From contig CATNEN010000003.1 in the NCBI GenBank assembly GCA_950097015.1, forward strand, positions 11,623,501 to 11,687,500: 64,000 nucleotides of DNA, in the 5' to 3' direction. Below are positions 49,680-62,596 of this stretch, one piece after another (the first letter of the stretch is position 1; each line of letters starts with the position of its first letter). The position numbers were made by a program, and so were the translations under genes. Below the pieces are notes generated by a model. The model did not search any database. It worked only from the letters and a program-made list of their open reading frames with translations, and had not been told where the DNA came from. This stretch comes from Macrostomum hystrix. Taxonomy: Eukaryota; Platyhelminthes; Macrostomidae.

Positions 49680-51288
49680 TTACTCGTTCGATTTTCGCTT
49701 TCTCTGCAGCCTTTTTGCCTTTTTCTGCGGCTGCTCCTCGCCAGGTCTCTCAATATCTTGGTCTTGGCGATCTTCACCTTGGTCTTGGCGATCTTCACCT
49801 TGGTCTTGGCGATCTTCACCTTGGTCTTGCCGATCTTCACCTTGGTCTTGCCGATCTTCACCTTGACTTCTCAGCCTCTCAATCTTCTGCTGCATCCACC
49901 CCGGCAGCCGGCACAGCTCGTGAGTGATTCTTCTGCGTAGCCGCCGCAGCAGCTCCAGATCGCCGCAGATCGCCGCAGCAACCAGCAGCTCCTGCTCATC
50001 CGCATCTTCCCTCTGAGCCACATCTCGTATCCAGTCCTGATCGCTCCCGTCTCCTGCTGCTGTCAGCTCATTGCGAAGAGCCCGCAGCAGAGCGTCAAAG
50101 TTCATGTATAAGTATGTGCCGTAGTTCTCCATCCGCAGCGGAAAGCAGTCGGCAAAGACTTCGTGCTCAATCGGCAGCTTCGGTCGCTCGTCAAACACAA
50201 AGCAGAATTTCCAGGCGGAGTCTCGGCTCCTCAGGTGCTGCCACACAAAGTCCGCAGTGGCCTCACTCGCCGACCTCTCAGCTCCCCAATCGATGCCTCT
50301 GCTCGCACTGAACGGCCCGCAGTCGCTCACAACTCTCGCTGCACTGAGTCGGTCGCCGAACTTCAGGCAGGCCAGCGCTCTGAGAGACTGCCGCGCTGAT
50401 CGGGCGCAGTCTGGCAGTTTGTTGATCAGCTCTGCGAGACTCTCTCGGGACTGCTGGCTGCGGTCTCCATCGGACAGACGAAGCACCGACTCTCTCACGA
50501 TGTCGTAGATCTCGTGGAACTCGCATGTCTTGGCTTCTGACACGGGTCTGTCATAGAGTAGAGGCAGGATGAGGAACGGGTGGAAGTGGAATCGGCCCGA
50601 TTTGGTGACGGGTCGCAGACTGTCCTCGAACTGCAGCAGCAGCTGAGGCAGCTCAGCCATGGCGTCTCTCAATGCACCGGCTGCCCGATTCAACGCTTCG
50701 CTCACTCCCTCAGCTGATGTGGGCGACTTCAAGCCTTTCAGGTACACAGCGGCATTGCTCAGGAAGAAGTGCTCCAGGATCCGACCGTCAGGTGTGTCTG
50801 ATCTGCAGCCGCTCTCCACACCGTCAAGCAGCATCTGCAGCGAGCGTCTCGTGAGACTCACGAGATTCTCCGGCTTCCACTGCTCAGCCGGTGTCTCCTC
50901 CAGCATTCGGAACGTGACGGTCTTTGCGTGATAGGACTTGAAGCCGACGTTTGAGATCTTCTTCTTCAGCAGCCACTTGAGTGTGACGAACAGCTGGCCT
51001 TGCAGAGTGCTGAGACTCCGCAGCAGTCGCCTCTCCAGGAAGCTGCTGCTCACTCGGAGCTGCTGGCCCCCATTTCGGGAGGAGCTGCGTGCACCACGTG
51101 ACAGGGCGATGAGGCAGAGGTGAGGTCTCGCTGGAGCGACTGCAGCACGGACTGGGGGATGTTGGAGTCGGAGACTCTTGATGGCTGCAGCGGCTCGATG
51201 GGAGGGTAGCGGCAGAGGCGGCGGGCGATGACTTCGTCCACAGCCGGTCTCAGGGTGGAGCCATCTTGAGTCTTGGCTGGTTTGTCGG
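49680..51288 (-). CDS. Exon 3 of ankyrin-Mab-21 gene B (Mab-21 C-terminal domain)
   Basis: Acceptor TTTTTCCAG. Many amino-acid differences from copy A (for example [10 protein letters not shown] against [17 protein letters not shown] against FFYLNFD) although the neighbouring intron is almost identical. The frame is broken at the five-C run near 51066. Confidence 0.75.
49757..49866 (-). repeat. 21-bp repeat encoding GEDRQDQ
   Basis: Five copies of a 21-bp unit inside the coding 3' end of gene B. Copy A has a single GEDRQNQ. Confidence 0.93.
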
Positions 51289-52624
51289 CTGGAAAAATGG
51301 GAAATGCGAGAAATATGGAAAATGCCATCAGATTTCAAGTTGATAGACACAAAATATTTCTCGATAATCTAAAAAGGAAAAAATGCAAAGATGGTTTGTA
51401 GCTGCGATTTAAGAAAATAGTGCAGACTAGAAACTTTTGCCCCCTACGGAGGGGAGCACGTGCACGATAATTTTCAATTCTTCCTTGCTTCTTTAGATTC
51501 TTATGGGTATTTTTCCTGAGCACTGTATACAGCTCTTCAGTCCATGTATTGGGGAGGTCACCAGCTCACTCAAATTTCTACTGTAACCTTCAGCTGGCTG
51601 AACTGAATAAATACGAGGTTATGATTCTAGCTCTTGGACAAGCATCGTTTCCTCAGGCTGAGATTCGAACTCCCGGCGTCTCTGCCAGAAGCTTCCAAGC
51701 TGTACTAATAATATTTATAGCATAAGAGTGGATGCATTCAACTTAGAAAGTGAAAGTTTACTTAAGAGGGACCACGAAAAATGATATAATTAAGTTAGAA
51801 CTCCTTGAGTGTCAAGTTACAATGTGACTATTGCAAAGCTGCAATCATTTGGTCAGTGTCGCAGAAATGGGCCGAATGGGTTAATCTTCAGATGTAGCCA
51901 ATCGGCGGGGTTTTCCTGCCAACTTAAAATAGGAAAATTTTCCTATCTACTGGATAACTAGCTTCTATATTGCTTGTAAGAATGGGCTGTTCGGAGTATT
52001 GTTGAAAATCAATGGACATGTACTGGCATAATTAAAGAATCACAGAGAAAGAATTTTGTAAAAACGGCAAAAGAATATAATAGATTAGAAATCACAGAAA
52101 TTTGCAATGACGCTTCCAAAAGCTGTGTACAACGGTTCAGTCCATGGACTGGGGAGGTCACCTCAGAAACTGTAATTTTAACTCGTATACGTTTGCTTCT
52201 ACCCGTTTTACTGGCTGCTGAATTGGAAACTTTCAGCTTTTAGGAACTTTCGTTTTGCCGTTCAAAGAGGAATTTCCCAAATCAGGTTCACAACTTATTA
52301 CTTTAATTTTACACACGTGACTGTGAAAGTATTGCGAGCCTAAGAAACAAAGACAAACTTTGCTTCTCTTCACTGAGTACACTGAGCGATGAGCGCTAAG
52401 CCTCTGTTTGGTTCGCAGAAGAAGTGAAATCGGCTATAAAAACAAACTTTATATTTTTGCTTTGAACTTTCTTGCTCTGGCTCTGGATTTCAAACCTGGA
52501 CTGAGCATTTGTTTGTTTTCCTTGTTTGTTGTTTGCTTTAGAAAGCCAAAGAGGATCAGCAGGCCAAACACATGCTCAATTCTTGTCCCAGCCATCCCGA
52601 CAGTCTCTGGCAGGAAATTCTCAC

Positions 52625-52974
52625 CGAATCCGGAGCTCAGGATGTGGCCATTGCTGAGCTCCACTGTCTGAGCAGCCTCCACTCGGTCGCACTCGCACAC
52701 ATCTCTCGGGTGAATCGGCCTTCCTGGAATCAGCTGAATAACATCGATGTCAGAGTCGATGTCAGTTCCGCCATCCAGAGAGACCAGGCTGTTGCCCCAG
52801 GCCTCAGAGAAGCTGCCCACAGCGAACCAGCCGTCATCGTTCATTCTCTTCCTGAGAACATCCTGCAAGACGTCAGCCACAGCGATCTGCAAGGCGGCTC
52901 TGAAGTCCACGAATCCCGACTGAGAGAGCTTGGAGTGCAGCTGCTGGCTCAGCTCTGCGTCGCTGGGTGCGGCT
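52625..52974 (-). CDS. Exon 2 of ankyrin-Mab-21 gene B (nucleotidyltransferase core)
   Basis: Same 350 nt and same GSFSEAW and DSDIDV motifs as copy A; no coding difference noticed by eye. Confidence 0.85.
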
Positions 52975-53062
52975 CTGAAGGGTGAGAGGAGGCGGCAGTG
53001 CTGAGTTTCAGTGAGGCTGGGAGGCTCTGAAGGGTGAGAGGAGGCGGCAGTGCTGAGTTTCT
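52972..53062 (-). repeat. 52-bp splice-acceptor repeat, copy B
   Basis: About 1.7 units of the same repeat as 9993-10184, two units fewer than copy A. Confidence 0.8.
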
Positions 53063-53257
53063 GCACTGCAAAAGTGAAAAAAAAAATAAAATTAAATAAT
53101 TAAGAAAATTTTGAAAATATTTTGTAGGCTGTGCTTTTGCGAATGATACACTACGGAGTCAAAAGGTGTCACTTTCAAAAAACCCAAATCCATAATCCAA
53201 TATTTAATTCCTGCAATATATAATCCCAAATCTGTTTTTAAAAATACCAAACTTATA

Positions 53258-53898
53258 ATATTGCATTCCAAACCTGTTCTATTGCATCCCAAAACTTTAA
53301 TATTGCTTCCCTGACATGTAATCTAGAATTCGACGCATGAAAAAATTGCATCCCAAGCTGTAATATTGTATCCCAAGCTGTAATATTGCATCCCAATCTG
53401 TAATATTGCATCCCAATCTGTAATATTGTATCCCAATCTGTAATATTGCATCCCAATCTGTAATATTGTATCACAAGCTGTAATATTGCATCCCAATCTG
53501 TAATATTGCATCCCAATCTGTAATATTGTATCCCAATCTGTAATATTGCATCCCAATCTGTAATATTGTATCACAAGCTGTAATATTGCATCCCAATCTG
53601 TAATATTGCATCCCAATCTGTAATATTGCATCCCAATCTGTAATATTGCATCCCAAGCTGTAATATTGCATCCCAAGCTGTAATATTGCATCCCAATCTG
53701 TAATATTGCATCCCAATCTGTAATATTGCATCCCAATCTGTAATATTGCATCCCAATCTGTAATATTGCATCCCAATCTGTAATATTGTATCACAAGCTG
53801 TAATATTGCATCCCAATCTGTAATATTGCATCCCAAGCTGTAATATTGCATCTCAAACCTGTAATATTGCATCCCAAGCTGTAATATTGCATCCCAAG
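53258..53898. repeat. 20-bp intronic minisatellite, copy B
   Basis: About 32 units of the TGTAATATTGCATCCCAATC family; shorter than in copy A, mainly because the part with CAAAACTGTAATATTG variants is missing. Confidence 0.95.
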
Positions 53899-54876
53899 GA
53901 ATAACATTGAATCTCTAACCAAGGACCACTGGAATACGTCGTTCTAGTATAGTAGTCCTTGTCCCTAACCTGTAGTATTACATCCCAAACCTGTAATTTT
54001 TTCCTCCAAAATCAAATCCCACATTCATAAACTGAGACTTAGGATAAATTCTTAAACTGGAGCCCATTCCGCTGTATTGGCAACTAAGCATGTTGAACAA
54101 GTTGAAAGATTATTAGCTCGTATTCAATTAAATAAAAACTGAAATTCTTTAAAAAATGTTTTTCACGAGGTTTTTACAGATTTTTACAAGGGGATAGCAG
54201 AGCACCTTTTTCTTCACGGATTTTGTGACTGTGTCCAACTGGAGGTGGATCAACTCAAGGCTTATCAAGGCTCATCTATTAGCATTAGTTTCCGTATTTC
54301 TTCGATTTCTTTCAAGCTGAATTTGTCAACATTCGATTCGACATTTTTCATTTTTCAATTCTGTAGCAAAAATATGTTAAGCTCTTGAGAACGAAACCGC
54401 TCGGAAATTAGACTTTTGTCTTCTTTGTTTAATAATCAAATTAATTAAATACATTAATAAAATAAGTTTCTTATATTTCTCTTTAGCCTTACGATTTATT
54501 TATCAGTACATACAACATACCCTGCTAATGTTACGAGTAATAATGGTACGCTCGTATGAAGATCAACTTTTCAGGACACAAGCTTATATAGTTCATAGCA
54601 GCAACATATGTAATAATACCAAAAGAAGAGCTTTGGATCTGCTTTAAATAAGAACGGTTACCATTAAAATTTTAGGGTGAAAAACTGAAGTGTATCTCCG
54701 TAGTGTATACATTTATTTTTAATCTACAATAACTGACTGACGCACAATCAGTTTGCAACATCGGTTCTCAGATTTCGAATCTAATAGCTCAGAGCACGCT
54801 GGCTGCGAATTGATTTTCAAAATGTCTCTGAAAACGGATTGCTCAGGTCAGTTTTACAGGAAACAGGAGCTCCTAC
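53899..54876 (-). other. Remainder of intron 1, gene B
   Basis: Same sequence as 11417-12393 with very few changes; no features. Confidence 0.6.
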
Positions 54877-56351
54877 CTGTTCTGCTTCTCAGGCAAAGGC
54901 GCGGAGGATCCACGGCTCAGCAGGTCAACCACTCGGTCATGGCCGACTTTCGTGGCGATTCGCAGAGCAGCTTCCAGCAAGTCCGGGCGCTGAACGACTT
55001 TCATGAGTGACTCGACAACACGGAGGTGGCCGTTCTGTGATGCAATGTAGAGAGGTGAGGAACCATCGAATGCTTGAAGATTGACGTCGGCTCGTGCTTT
55101 GATGAGTGAGTCGACCACCTCCTTATGGCCATTTTGTGATGCAATGTACAGAGGTGAGCAGCCATCGACTCCTTGAAGATTGACGTCGGCTCGTGCATTG
55201 ATGAGTGATTCGACCACCTCCTTATGGCCATTTTGTGATGCAATGTAGAGAGGTGAGGAGCCAGTTTTTCTTTGAAGATTGACGTCGGCTCGTGCTTTGA
55301 TGAGTGATTCGACCACCTCCTTATGGCCATTTTTTGATGCAATGTAGAGAGGTGAGCAGCCATCAAATGCTTGAAGATTGACGTCGGCTCGTGCTTTGAT
55401 GAGTGATTCGACCACCTCCTTATGGCCATTTTGTGATGCAATGTAGAGAGGTGAGGAGCCAGTTTTTCTTTGAAGATTGACGTCGGCTCGTGCTTTGATG
55501 AGTGATTCGACCACCTCCTTATGGCCATTTTGTGATGCAATGTAGAGAGGTGAGGAGCCAGTTTTTCTTTGAAGATTGACGTCGGCTCGTGCTTTGATGA
55601 GTGATTCGACCACCTCCTTATGGCCATTTTGTGATGCAATGTAGAGAGGTGAGGAGCCATCGACTTCTTGAAGATTGACTTTGGCTCGTGCATTGATGAG
55701 TGAGTCGACCACCTCCTTATGGCCATTTTGTGATGCAATGTAGAGAGGTGAGGAGCCAGTTTTTCTTTGAAGATTGACTTTGGCTCGTGCATTGATGAGT
55801 GAGTCGACCACCTCCTTATGGCCATTTTGTGATGCAATGTAGAGAGGTGAGGAGCCATCGACTTCTTGAAGATTGACTTTGGCTCCTGCATTGATGAGTG
55901 AGTCGACCACCTCCTTATGGCCTTGCTGTGATGCAATGTAGAGAGGTGAGGAGCCAGTATTTGTTCGAAGATTGACGTCGGCTCGTGCTTTGATGAGTGA
56001 TTTCACCAGTCGGTGGTGACCATATGCAGATGCAATCCACAATGCTGTCGCCCCTCTCCAGTTCTGCTTATCTACATCCGCATTGGCTCGGATGAGTCTC
56101 ACCAGAATTTCATGTCTTCCTAATCGGCAAGCGAGCATTGCTGGAGTATAAAATGAGTCTTCATAGGCGATGAAGGCATCGAGGCTCCCGCCGCTGACAA
56201 TGAAACGCTCAACGACCTCCACTCGGTCACCTCTGATGGCTGCCAGCAGCTCTTCGTCGGTGAGTTCTGCGTCTTCTTGCTGCTCTGAGGAATGAACTGA
56301 GTTCATCAGGTACACCAGGACAGCCGTGAGTATTCTCAGCAAGGGAAACAT
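54877..56351 (-). CDS. Exon 1 of ankyrin-Mab-21 gene B
   Basis: Same leader and repeat design as copy A; 166 residues shorter, which is five 33-residue modules plus one residue in the acidic linker. Modules in order of hairpin: TNT, EVD, RKT, EVD, RKT, RKT, AFD, RKT, GVD, AFD. Three of the first modules read AKVNLQ in place of ADVNLQ. Confidence 0.88.
54975..55964 (-). repeat. 10 tandem 99-bp ankyrin modules
   Basis: Counterpart of 12492-13976. The last three modules (RKT, GVD, AFD) are the same as in copy A, while the middle differs in number and order. Confidence 0.95.
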
Positions 56352-56504
56352 TTTGCAGGTGTCTGCTTGTGGGTTGGGAAAGTGGCAAATAAGGTCGAGT
56401 AGGTCAGCTCAGCCTTTGGCTTGAGACTTTGCTTTTGCTGTCCGCAGCAGCCAACCAGAAGCGTTCTTTGCTGCTGAAGTCTCATTGGGTGCTGAGCTGC
56501 TCAG

Positions 56505-58099
56505 AGAAGAGAAGACGAGAAGAGAAGAGGAGAAGAGAAGAGGAGAAGAGAAGAGAAGAGGAGAAGAGAAGATAAGAGAAGAGAAGAGAAGAGAAGAGAA
56601 GAGAAGAGAAGAGAAGAGAAGAGAAGAGAAGAGAAGAGAAGAGAAGAAGAGAAGAGAAGAGAAGAGGAGAAGAGGAGAGGAGAGAAGAGAAGAGAAGAGA
56701 ATAGAAGAAGAGAAGAGAAGAGAAGAGAAGAGAAAAGAAGAGAAGAGAAGAGAAGAGAAGAGAAGAAGAGAAGAGAAGAGAAGAGGAGAAGAGGAGAGGA
56801 GAGAAGAGAAGAGAAGAGAATAGAAGAAGAGAAGAGAAGAGAAGAGAAGAGAAGAGAAGAGAAGAGAAAAGAAAAGAAGAGAAGAGAAGAGAAGAGAAGA
56901 GAAGAAGAGAAGAGAAGAGAAGAGGAGAAGAGGAGAGGAGAGAAGAGAAGAGAAGAGAATAGAAGAAGAGAAGAGAAGAGAAGAGAAGAGAAGAGAAGAG
57001 AAGAGAAAAAAAAAGAAGAGGAGAAGAGAAAAGGAGAGAAGAGAAGAGAAGAGAAGAGAAGAGAAGAGAAGAGAAGAGAAGAGAAGAGAAAAGAAGAGAA
57101 GAGAAGAAGAGAAGAGAAGAGAAGAAGAGAAGAGAAGAGAAGAGAAGAGAAGAGAAGAGAAGAGAAGAGAAGAGAAGAGAAGAGAAAAGAAAAGAAGAGG
57201 AGAAGAGAAAAGGAGAGAAGAGGAGAGGAGAAGAGAAGAGGAGAAGAGAAGAGGAGAAGAGAAGAGGAGAGAAGAGGAGAAGAGAAGAGAAGAGGAGAAG
57301 AGGAGAAGAGAAGAGAAGACAAGAGAAAAGAAGAGAAGAGAAGAGAAGAGGAGAGAAGAGGAGAAGAGAAGAGAAGAGGAGAAGAGGAGAAGAGAAGAGA
57401 AGAGAAGAGAAGAAGAGAAGAGAAGAGAAGAGAAGAAGAGAAGAGGAGAGAAGAGAAGAAGAGAAGAGAAGAGGAGAAGAGAAGAGAAGAGAAGAGAAGA
57501 GAAGAAGAGAAGAGAAGAGAAGAGAAGAGAAGAGAAGAGAAGAGAAGAGAAGAGAAGAGAAGAGAAGAAGAGAAGAGAAGAGAAGAGAAGAAGAGAAGAG
57601 GAGAGAAGAGAAGAAGAGAAGAGAAGAGGAGAAGAGAAGAGAAGAGAAGAGAAGAGAAGAAGAGAAGAGAAGAGAAGAGAAGAGAAGAGAAGAGAAGAGA
57701 AGAGGAGAGGAGAGAAGAGAAGAGAAGAGAATAGAAGAAGAGAAGAGAAGAGAAGAGAAGAGAAGAGAAGAGAAGAGAAAAGAAAAGAAGAGAAGAGAAG
57801 AGAAGAGAAGAGAAGAAGAGAAGAGAAGAGAAGAGGAGAAGAGGAGAGGAGAGAAGAGAAGAGAAGAGAATAGAAGAAGAGAAGAGAAGAGAAGAGAAGA
57901 GAAGAGAAGAGAAGAGAAAAGAAAAGAAGAGGAGAAGAGAAAAGGAGAGAAGAGAAGAGAAGAGAAGAGAAGAGAAGAGAAGAGAAGAGAAGAGAAGAGA
58001 AAAGAAGAGAAGAGAAGAAGAGAAGAGAAGAGAAGAAGAGAAGAGAAGAGAAGAGAAGAGAAGAGAAGAGAAGAGAAGAGAAGAAGAGGAGAAGAGGAG
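56505..58099. repeat. 1.6-kb polypurine satellite, copy B
   Basis: Same pentamer-based purine tract as 14516-17013 but 0.9 kb shorter and differently ordered inside, while both edges are alike. Confidence 0.96.
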
Positions 58100-59550
58100 T
58101 GATTCTTCTGCGCAGCCGCCGCAGCAGCTCCAGATCTCCGCAGATCGCCGCAGCAACCAGCAGCTCCTGCTTATCCGCATCCTCCGTCTGAGCCACATCC
58201 CGTATCCAGTCCTGATCGCTCCCGTCTCCTGCTGCTGTCAGATAATTGCGAAGAGCCCGCAGCAGAGCGTCAAAGTTCAGGTAGAAGTAGTTGCCGTAGT
58301 TCTTCATCTGAGACAGAAAGCAGCCGGCAAAGACTTCGTGTTCAATCGGCAGCTTCGGTCGCTTGTAAAACTCGAAGCAAAATTTCCAGGCGGAGTCTCG
58401 GCTCCTCAGGTGCTGCCACACAAAGTCCGCAGTGGCCTCACTTGCCGACCTCTCAGCCCCCCAATCGATGCCTCTGCTCGCACTGAACGGCCCGCAGTCG
58501 CTCACAACTCTCCGGCTTCCGAGATTCTCCGGCTTCCACTGCTCAGCCGGTGTCTCCTCCAGCATTCGGAACGTGACGGTCTTTGCGTGATAGGACTTGA
58601 AGCCGACGTTTGAGATCTTCTTCTTCAGCAGCCACTTGAGTGTGACGAACAGCTGGCCTTGCAGAGTGCTGAGACTCCGCAGCAGTCGCCTCTCCAGGAA
58701 GCTGCTGCTCACTCGGAGCTGCTGGCCCCCCATTCCGGGAGGAGCTGCGTGCACCACGTGACAGGGCGATGAGGCAGAGGTGAGGTCTCGCCTGAGCGAC
58801 TGCAGCACGGACTGGGGGATGTTGGAGTTGGAGACTCTTGGTGGCGGCGGGCGTCGACTCGGTCCACAGCCGGTCTCAGGGCCCAGCCTCTTTGAGTCCA
58901 GGCTGGGTTGGAGGCTGGAGAAATGGGAAATGCGAGAAACATTGCAAATTCCATCAGATTTCAATTAGAAACAAAACTAATTTTCAATTGTATTTCATGT
59001 CTGTTGTCTGATGTAAAGAAATAGAAATAAAACAAAATTTAGAAACTTTTGCCCTTTCTCAAAGAGGGACAAAGAGCAACTCGAATGAATCGTCTGGGCT
59101 CCCCGAAGATGGGCAACCATTGCTAGTTAAATAACAGTTTATAGCTAATGTGCAGGATTCATGCAAAGTGGCACGAGCAACAACTCCTGTCAATGAGTGA
59201 TTTAAGTGCAACAAAGAATATGATATTAGATTTTGGCGTATAAAAATCAATAAGTACAATGAATGAATATAGTATCATTATTCACTGAGTTCACTGAGCG
59301 ATGAGCACTAAGCCTCTGTTTGGTTCCCAGAGGAAGCGCGCCGAAAGAAAAATCACACTTTATTTGCGAAATTTCTTGCTCTGGCTCGGATTTTTAAATC
59401 TGGACTGAACATTTGCTTGTTTTCCTTGTTTGTTGTTTGCTTTAGAAAGCCAAAGAAGATGAGCAAGCCAAACATATGCTCAATTCTTGTCCCAGCCATC
59501 CCGACAGTCTCTGGCAGGAAATTCTCACCGAATCCGGAGCTCAGGATGTG
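58100..59550 (-). pseudogene. Truncated Mab-21-like copy B'
   Basis: Same truncations and internal deletion as 17014-18465. Here the C-run at 58734 has six bases and the exon 3 frame is open, running on into the polypyrimidine strand. It lacks the nucleotidyltransferase motif, so it is still non-functional. Confidence 0.82.
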
Positions 59551-60292
59551 TAAGGCGTAAAGTGCAGAGTATGTCACAATGTACCCGACACACAATGTAT
59601 TCAGTAATTCAGTGGTTTGCAAAATGTACTAATACTTTAAACATTGCTACAATAAGCCGAACAAGATATAAATGTCACAACTTTTTCCCAATTTTTTTAT
59701 TAAGCCATAGCTGTGCCAGTGGGATCAAAAAAACGAAATATTCTATATTTCATACATTCATATTTTATGTTTATCTTCTCGGCTCTAGCGTAGTTTGATC
59801 AAATTTTCTAATCGTTTTTATTGGCCTAGCAGCAGCGTCCAAATTTAGCTTTTTTGCGTCTCTGTTTTGGACGAGGCAAAGTTATTGCATTATCTAATTA
59901 CTCGTAGTCGCCAATTCGTGGCTTAGAATGTCAGGAGAACACGGATTTTATAAAAATAAGGTAACCACATTGCGATCTAATACAAATTATCAATACTGGT
60001 CCCGTTGAAAGTGACAGCCTTTTGTTGCTATATTTAGAAAATGGCGGGGACCCCTTTTCAAACCACTCGAGCCACATTGCGCGTGAACTAATGTAGCCAA
60101 TGAAATTTTGACAAAATTTTAGCCAACTGACAATACTCGCCCTCGCCCTGTCCATCGACTAGACGCGTCGCGATTCGCCGTCGCCGCCTAGGGCCGCGCC
60201 GCCGCAGCCGGCAGCTGCCACCGTCGCCGCTGTCGCCTTCGAAGACGCCGGCTACGACTACGCTGACGGCTACAGCTACGGCCAGACAGACG

Positions 60293-60856
60293 GTGGCGTT
60301 TCTCAACCCGGCCGCGGCGGGCAAACCGCTGCCCATCAGCCGAGAGACCACCGCGCGCGAACTGGCCCGCCGTGCCTACATGCGGGGCCTGAATCCGTCT
60401 CACCATGGCGTTGCTATGGAAAATTATGAGGACGAAATGGCGTCAGCTGAGCTGGTTGCTAGGCATCCAGGTGTGCGGCCGGGGGTTAAAATTTCACTAT
60501 AGGGAATATATCGAGTTTCTTGCATTTAAACTATTTACCCTGGGCCCAGACTCGAACTTCAGACCTCTGGGCTTACGAGTTCGAGGCTATGGCCAGTGAA
60601 CTTGTGAAACATGTTGTGTGCGGTGAAAATATGCTTACTACTTCAATCCTTGAAGGTTGCTACTCTCGTCTTATGAAGTTATCTTTGATTATCTACTTTG
60701 CTCTAATCAAATTCCTCATAAATTGCTTCCCAGGACCCCATATTTCATCCGGGACTGGTGAAGGACTCGCCGACTGGCTATGAAAAAGTTGCTCTAGCTC
60801 TGAAAAGCAGAACTTTACGCTCATGTGACTGCAGTTTCCCTTCATTATTTTCGTAA
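60293..60856 (+). pseudogene. Copy B of the unrecognised two-exon candidate, partly deleted
   Basis: Matches 19203-20182, but about 416 bp are missing after GCCGGGGGTT, removing the end of exon a and its donor. Exon b (60734-60856) and its acceptor remain. Confidence 0.4.
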
Positions 60857-61769
60857 GTTTTTAGAAACCACGACACGCGAGCTCATTAACTCTTTTCAGT
60901 GGCAAAAGTAATATGAATTTTTATTTACCACCTCTAAACAGTATGAAATTTGTTTTCTAAGCTTTTTAATACATATTATCTTCATGAACATTCCACTATT
61001 TTATTTTACGTGCAGTGCTTTTGTTAAAAATGTCTAACTAAATTACGTAAATTTCAAGCGAAGGCACTAAATATAATTAGGAGTTTGCTAATCGTCTGTC
61101 CTAGTAAAATTACTAAATTAAAAGGCTATAATTATCAATGAAAATCATGTAACTATATTTTTAGTGCATGCGCTTTAATGCTACTCATTAAAATTGTAGG
61201 TAGAGTGTTGCGCAAATATTCTACCTTGTTGACTTCAGTTTTTGGTGCTGTCAAGTATGGGACGTATATTACATAATAGGTATTTAGTTTTTTTCTTGAA
61301 AATTGAATGGAAATATTTATAATTGTGATTATGATAAGAATATTGACGACAAGCAAGAAAAAGTGTCGAGAATGCTTTGTGCTCGAGCATTTTGTGTATT
61401 TCACAGAGAATTAAAATGAAAGCGGCAAATATACGTATTAAAAACTACAGACATTTTCGCAAAAACCACAGTATCATCTCTGTTTTGGTGACTCTAAATG
61501 TCATTTCCACGCGGTGATTGACCAGTGGGATCTGAAAAGGTAATAGCAGGGGTTAAATGAAAGCATCAAAAAAAGTAAATAACTCTCGCTTCTCGAAATT
61601 AAATGTTTCTGATGTATTAAAAACTAATTGCTTAACTATTCTGCCAGACGAATAGTTAGATGAGACACATGTATAGTTTAATCTTATAAAAGATCCAAAG
61701 ACTACACGATTTGCAAGAAGCTGTTAACTAATACTCTTATTTGAAAAGTACTCTTCCTTGTTAACTTAC

Positions 61770-61912
61770 CTTCGTCGATTTCTTTCAACCCTTCAGATAT
61801 GCCGCTGTTGGGAATCTCCGAGGGGCTCTCTTCTTCAAATTTGCAAATGTGCTGCAGAATCGCTGCACAAAATACATTGCCCATGACATTGACGACTGTG
61901 CCGAATCTATCT
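61770..61912 (-). CDS. SLC1 exon 7, copy B
   Basis: Same 143-nt exon as 21095-21237 with the same splice borders and the same altered DRFGTVVNVMGN motif. It belongs to a second transporter gene whose upstream exons, apart from exon 6, lie beyond the window. Confidence 0.8.
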
Positions 61913-62265
61913 CTGCAATTTTGGGGGTTATAATTTGTGTAGACACGGTATAATTTACTCGATAGTCAGCTTTTGAGGTACGTGATTGTAGTGACCGCTT
62001 GTTACTAACACTGCAAGACAGATACCTACCAGTTGGACAGAGATTTTATCCATTCAGATTCGCTGAGATCCACGAGTTAGAAAATAAATGCTACATTGCA
62101 TAGATTGTCTATGCGTTAGAGCTAGGGTACTTAGAGGGTACTACGATAAGGAGGAAATTCATCTTATGAGACGTCGATCCGGGCTCTTCGCAGCAGCTGT
62201 CACAATCCAAGGAAAGAATGTTCTGTTTACAGGCGATTGCGGCCGCCCACTGCGCCCACTGCTGG

Positions 62266-62451
62266 TCAGAGACTGTCAGCTGCATGGCCACTCTTGAAGC
62301 GTTCAATCCAGCCATAAATGGCCCTCAGTTTAAGACCACTGTCTCCATGTTGCTCTTGAAGATGATCAGCAATCCAACTGGCATTCCAGCCTGCAGTCCA
62401 CATTGCAAAAATCTGGCTGCGTTGGCTCTCGACGCTGTGCACTGAGCTCAT
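62266..62451 (-). pseudogene. Transposase-type helix-turn-helix remnant, copy B
   Basis: Copy of 21591-21776, in the intron between SLC1 exons 6 and 7. Confidence 0.35.
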
Positions 62452-62596
62452 CTTGGCAACAAGAGTGCAAAACTTCAGCGAAAACTTTGAAAACCCAGGT
62501 GCTCAAGTGGGCTCATGACGTGGGCTCTGCCAAACGAAGGACGCCATTTTCACCATAGACAAAAAGAGATACTGCATGTAACTGATAACTGATGTA

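Larger units (their letters stand above)
49680..56351 (-). pseudogene. Ankyrin-Mab-21 fusion gene, copy B (frameshifted)
   Basis: Same structure as copy A: 56351-54877, 52974-52625 and 51288-49680, with the same splice sites and phases. It has 10 near-identical ankyrin modules instead of 15. Near 51066 the C-run has five bases where copy A has six, shifting the frame between HVVHAAPP and the [10 protein letters not shown] helix; the summed length (3,434 nt) is not divisible by three. Either a real disabling change or a homopolymer base-call error. The C-terminus has five GEDRQDQ heptapeptides and a basic tail ([12 protein letters not shown]) that could be a nuclear signal, unlike copy A. Confidence 0.75.
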
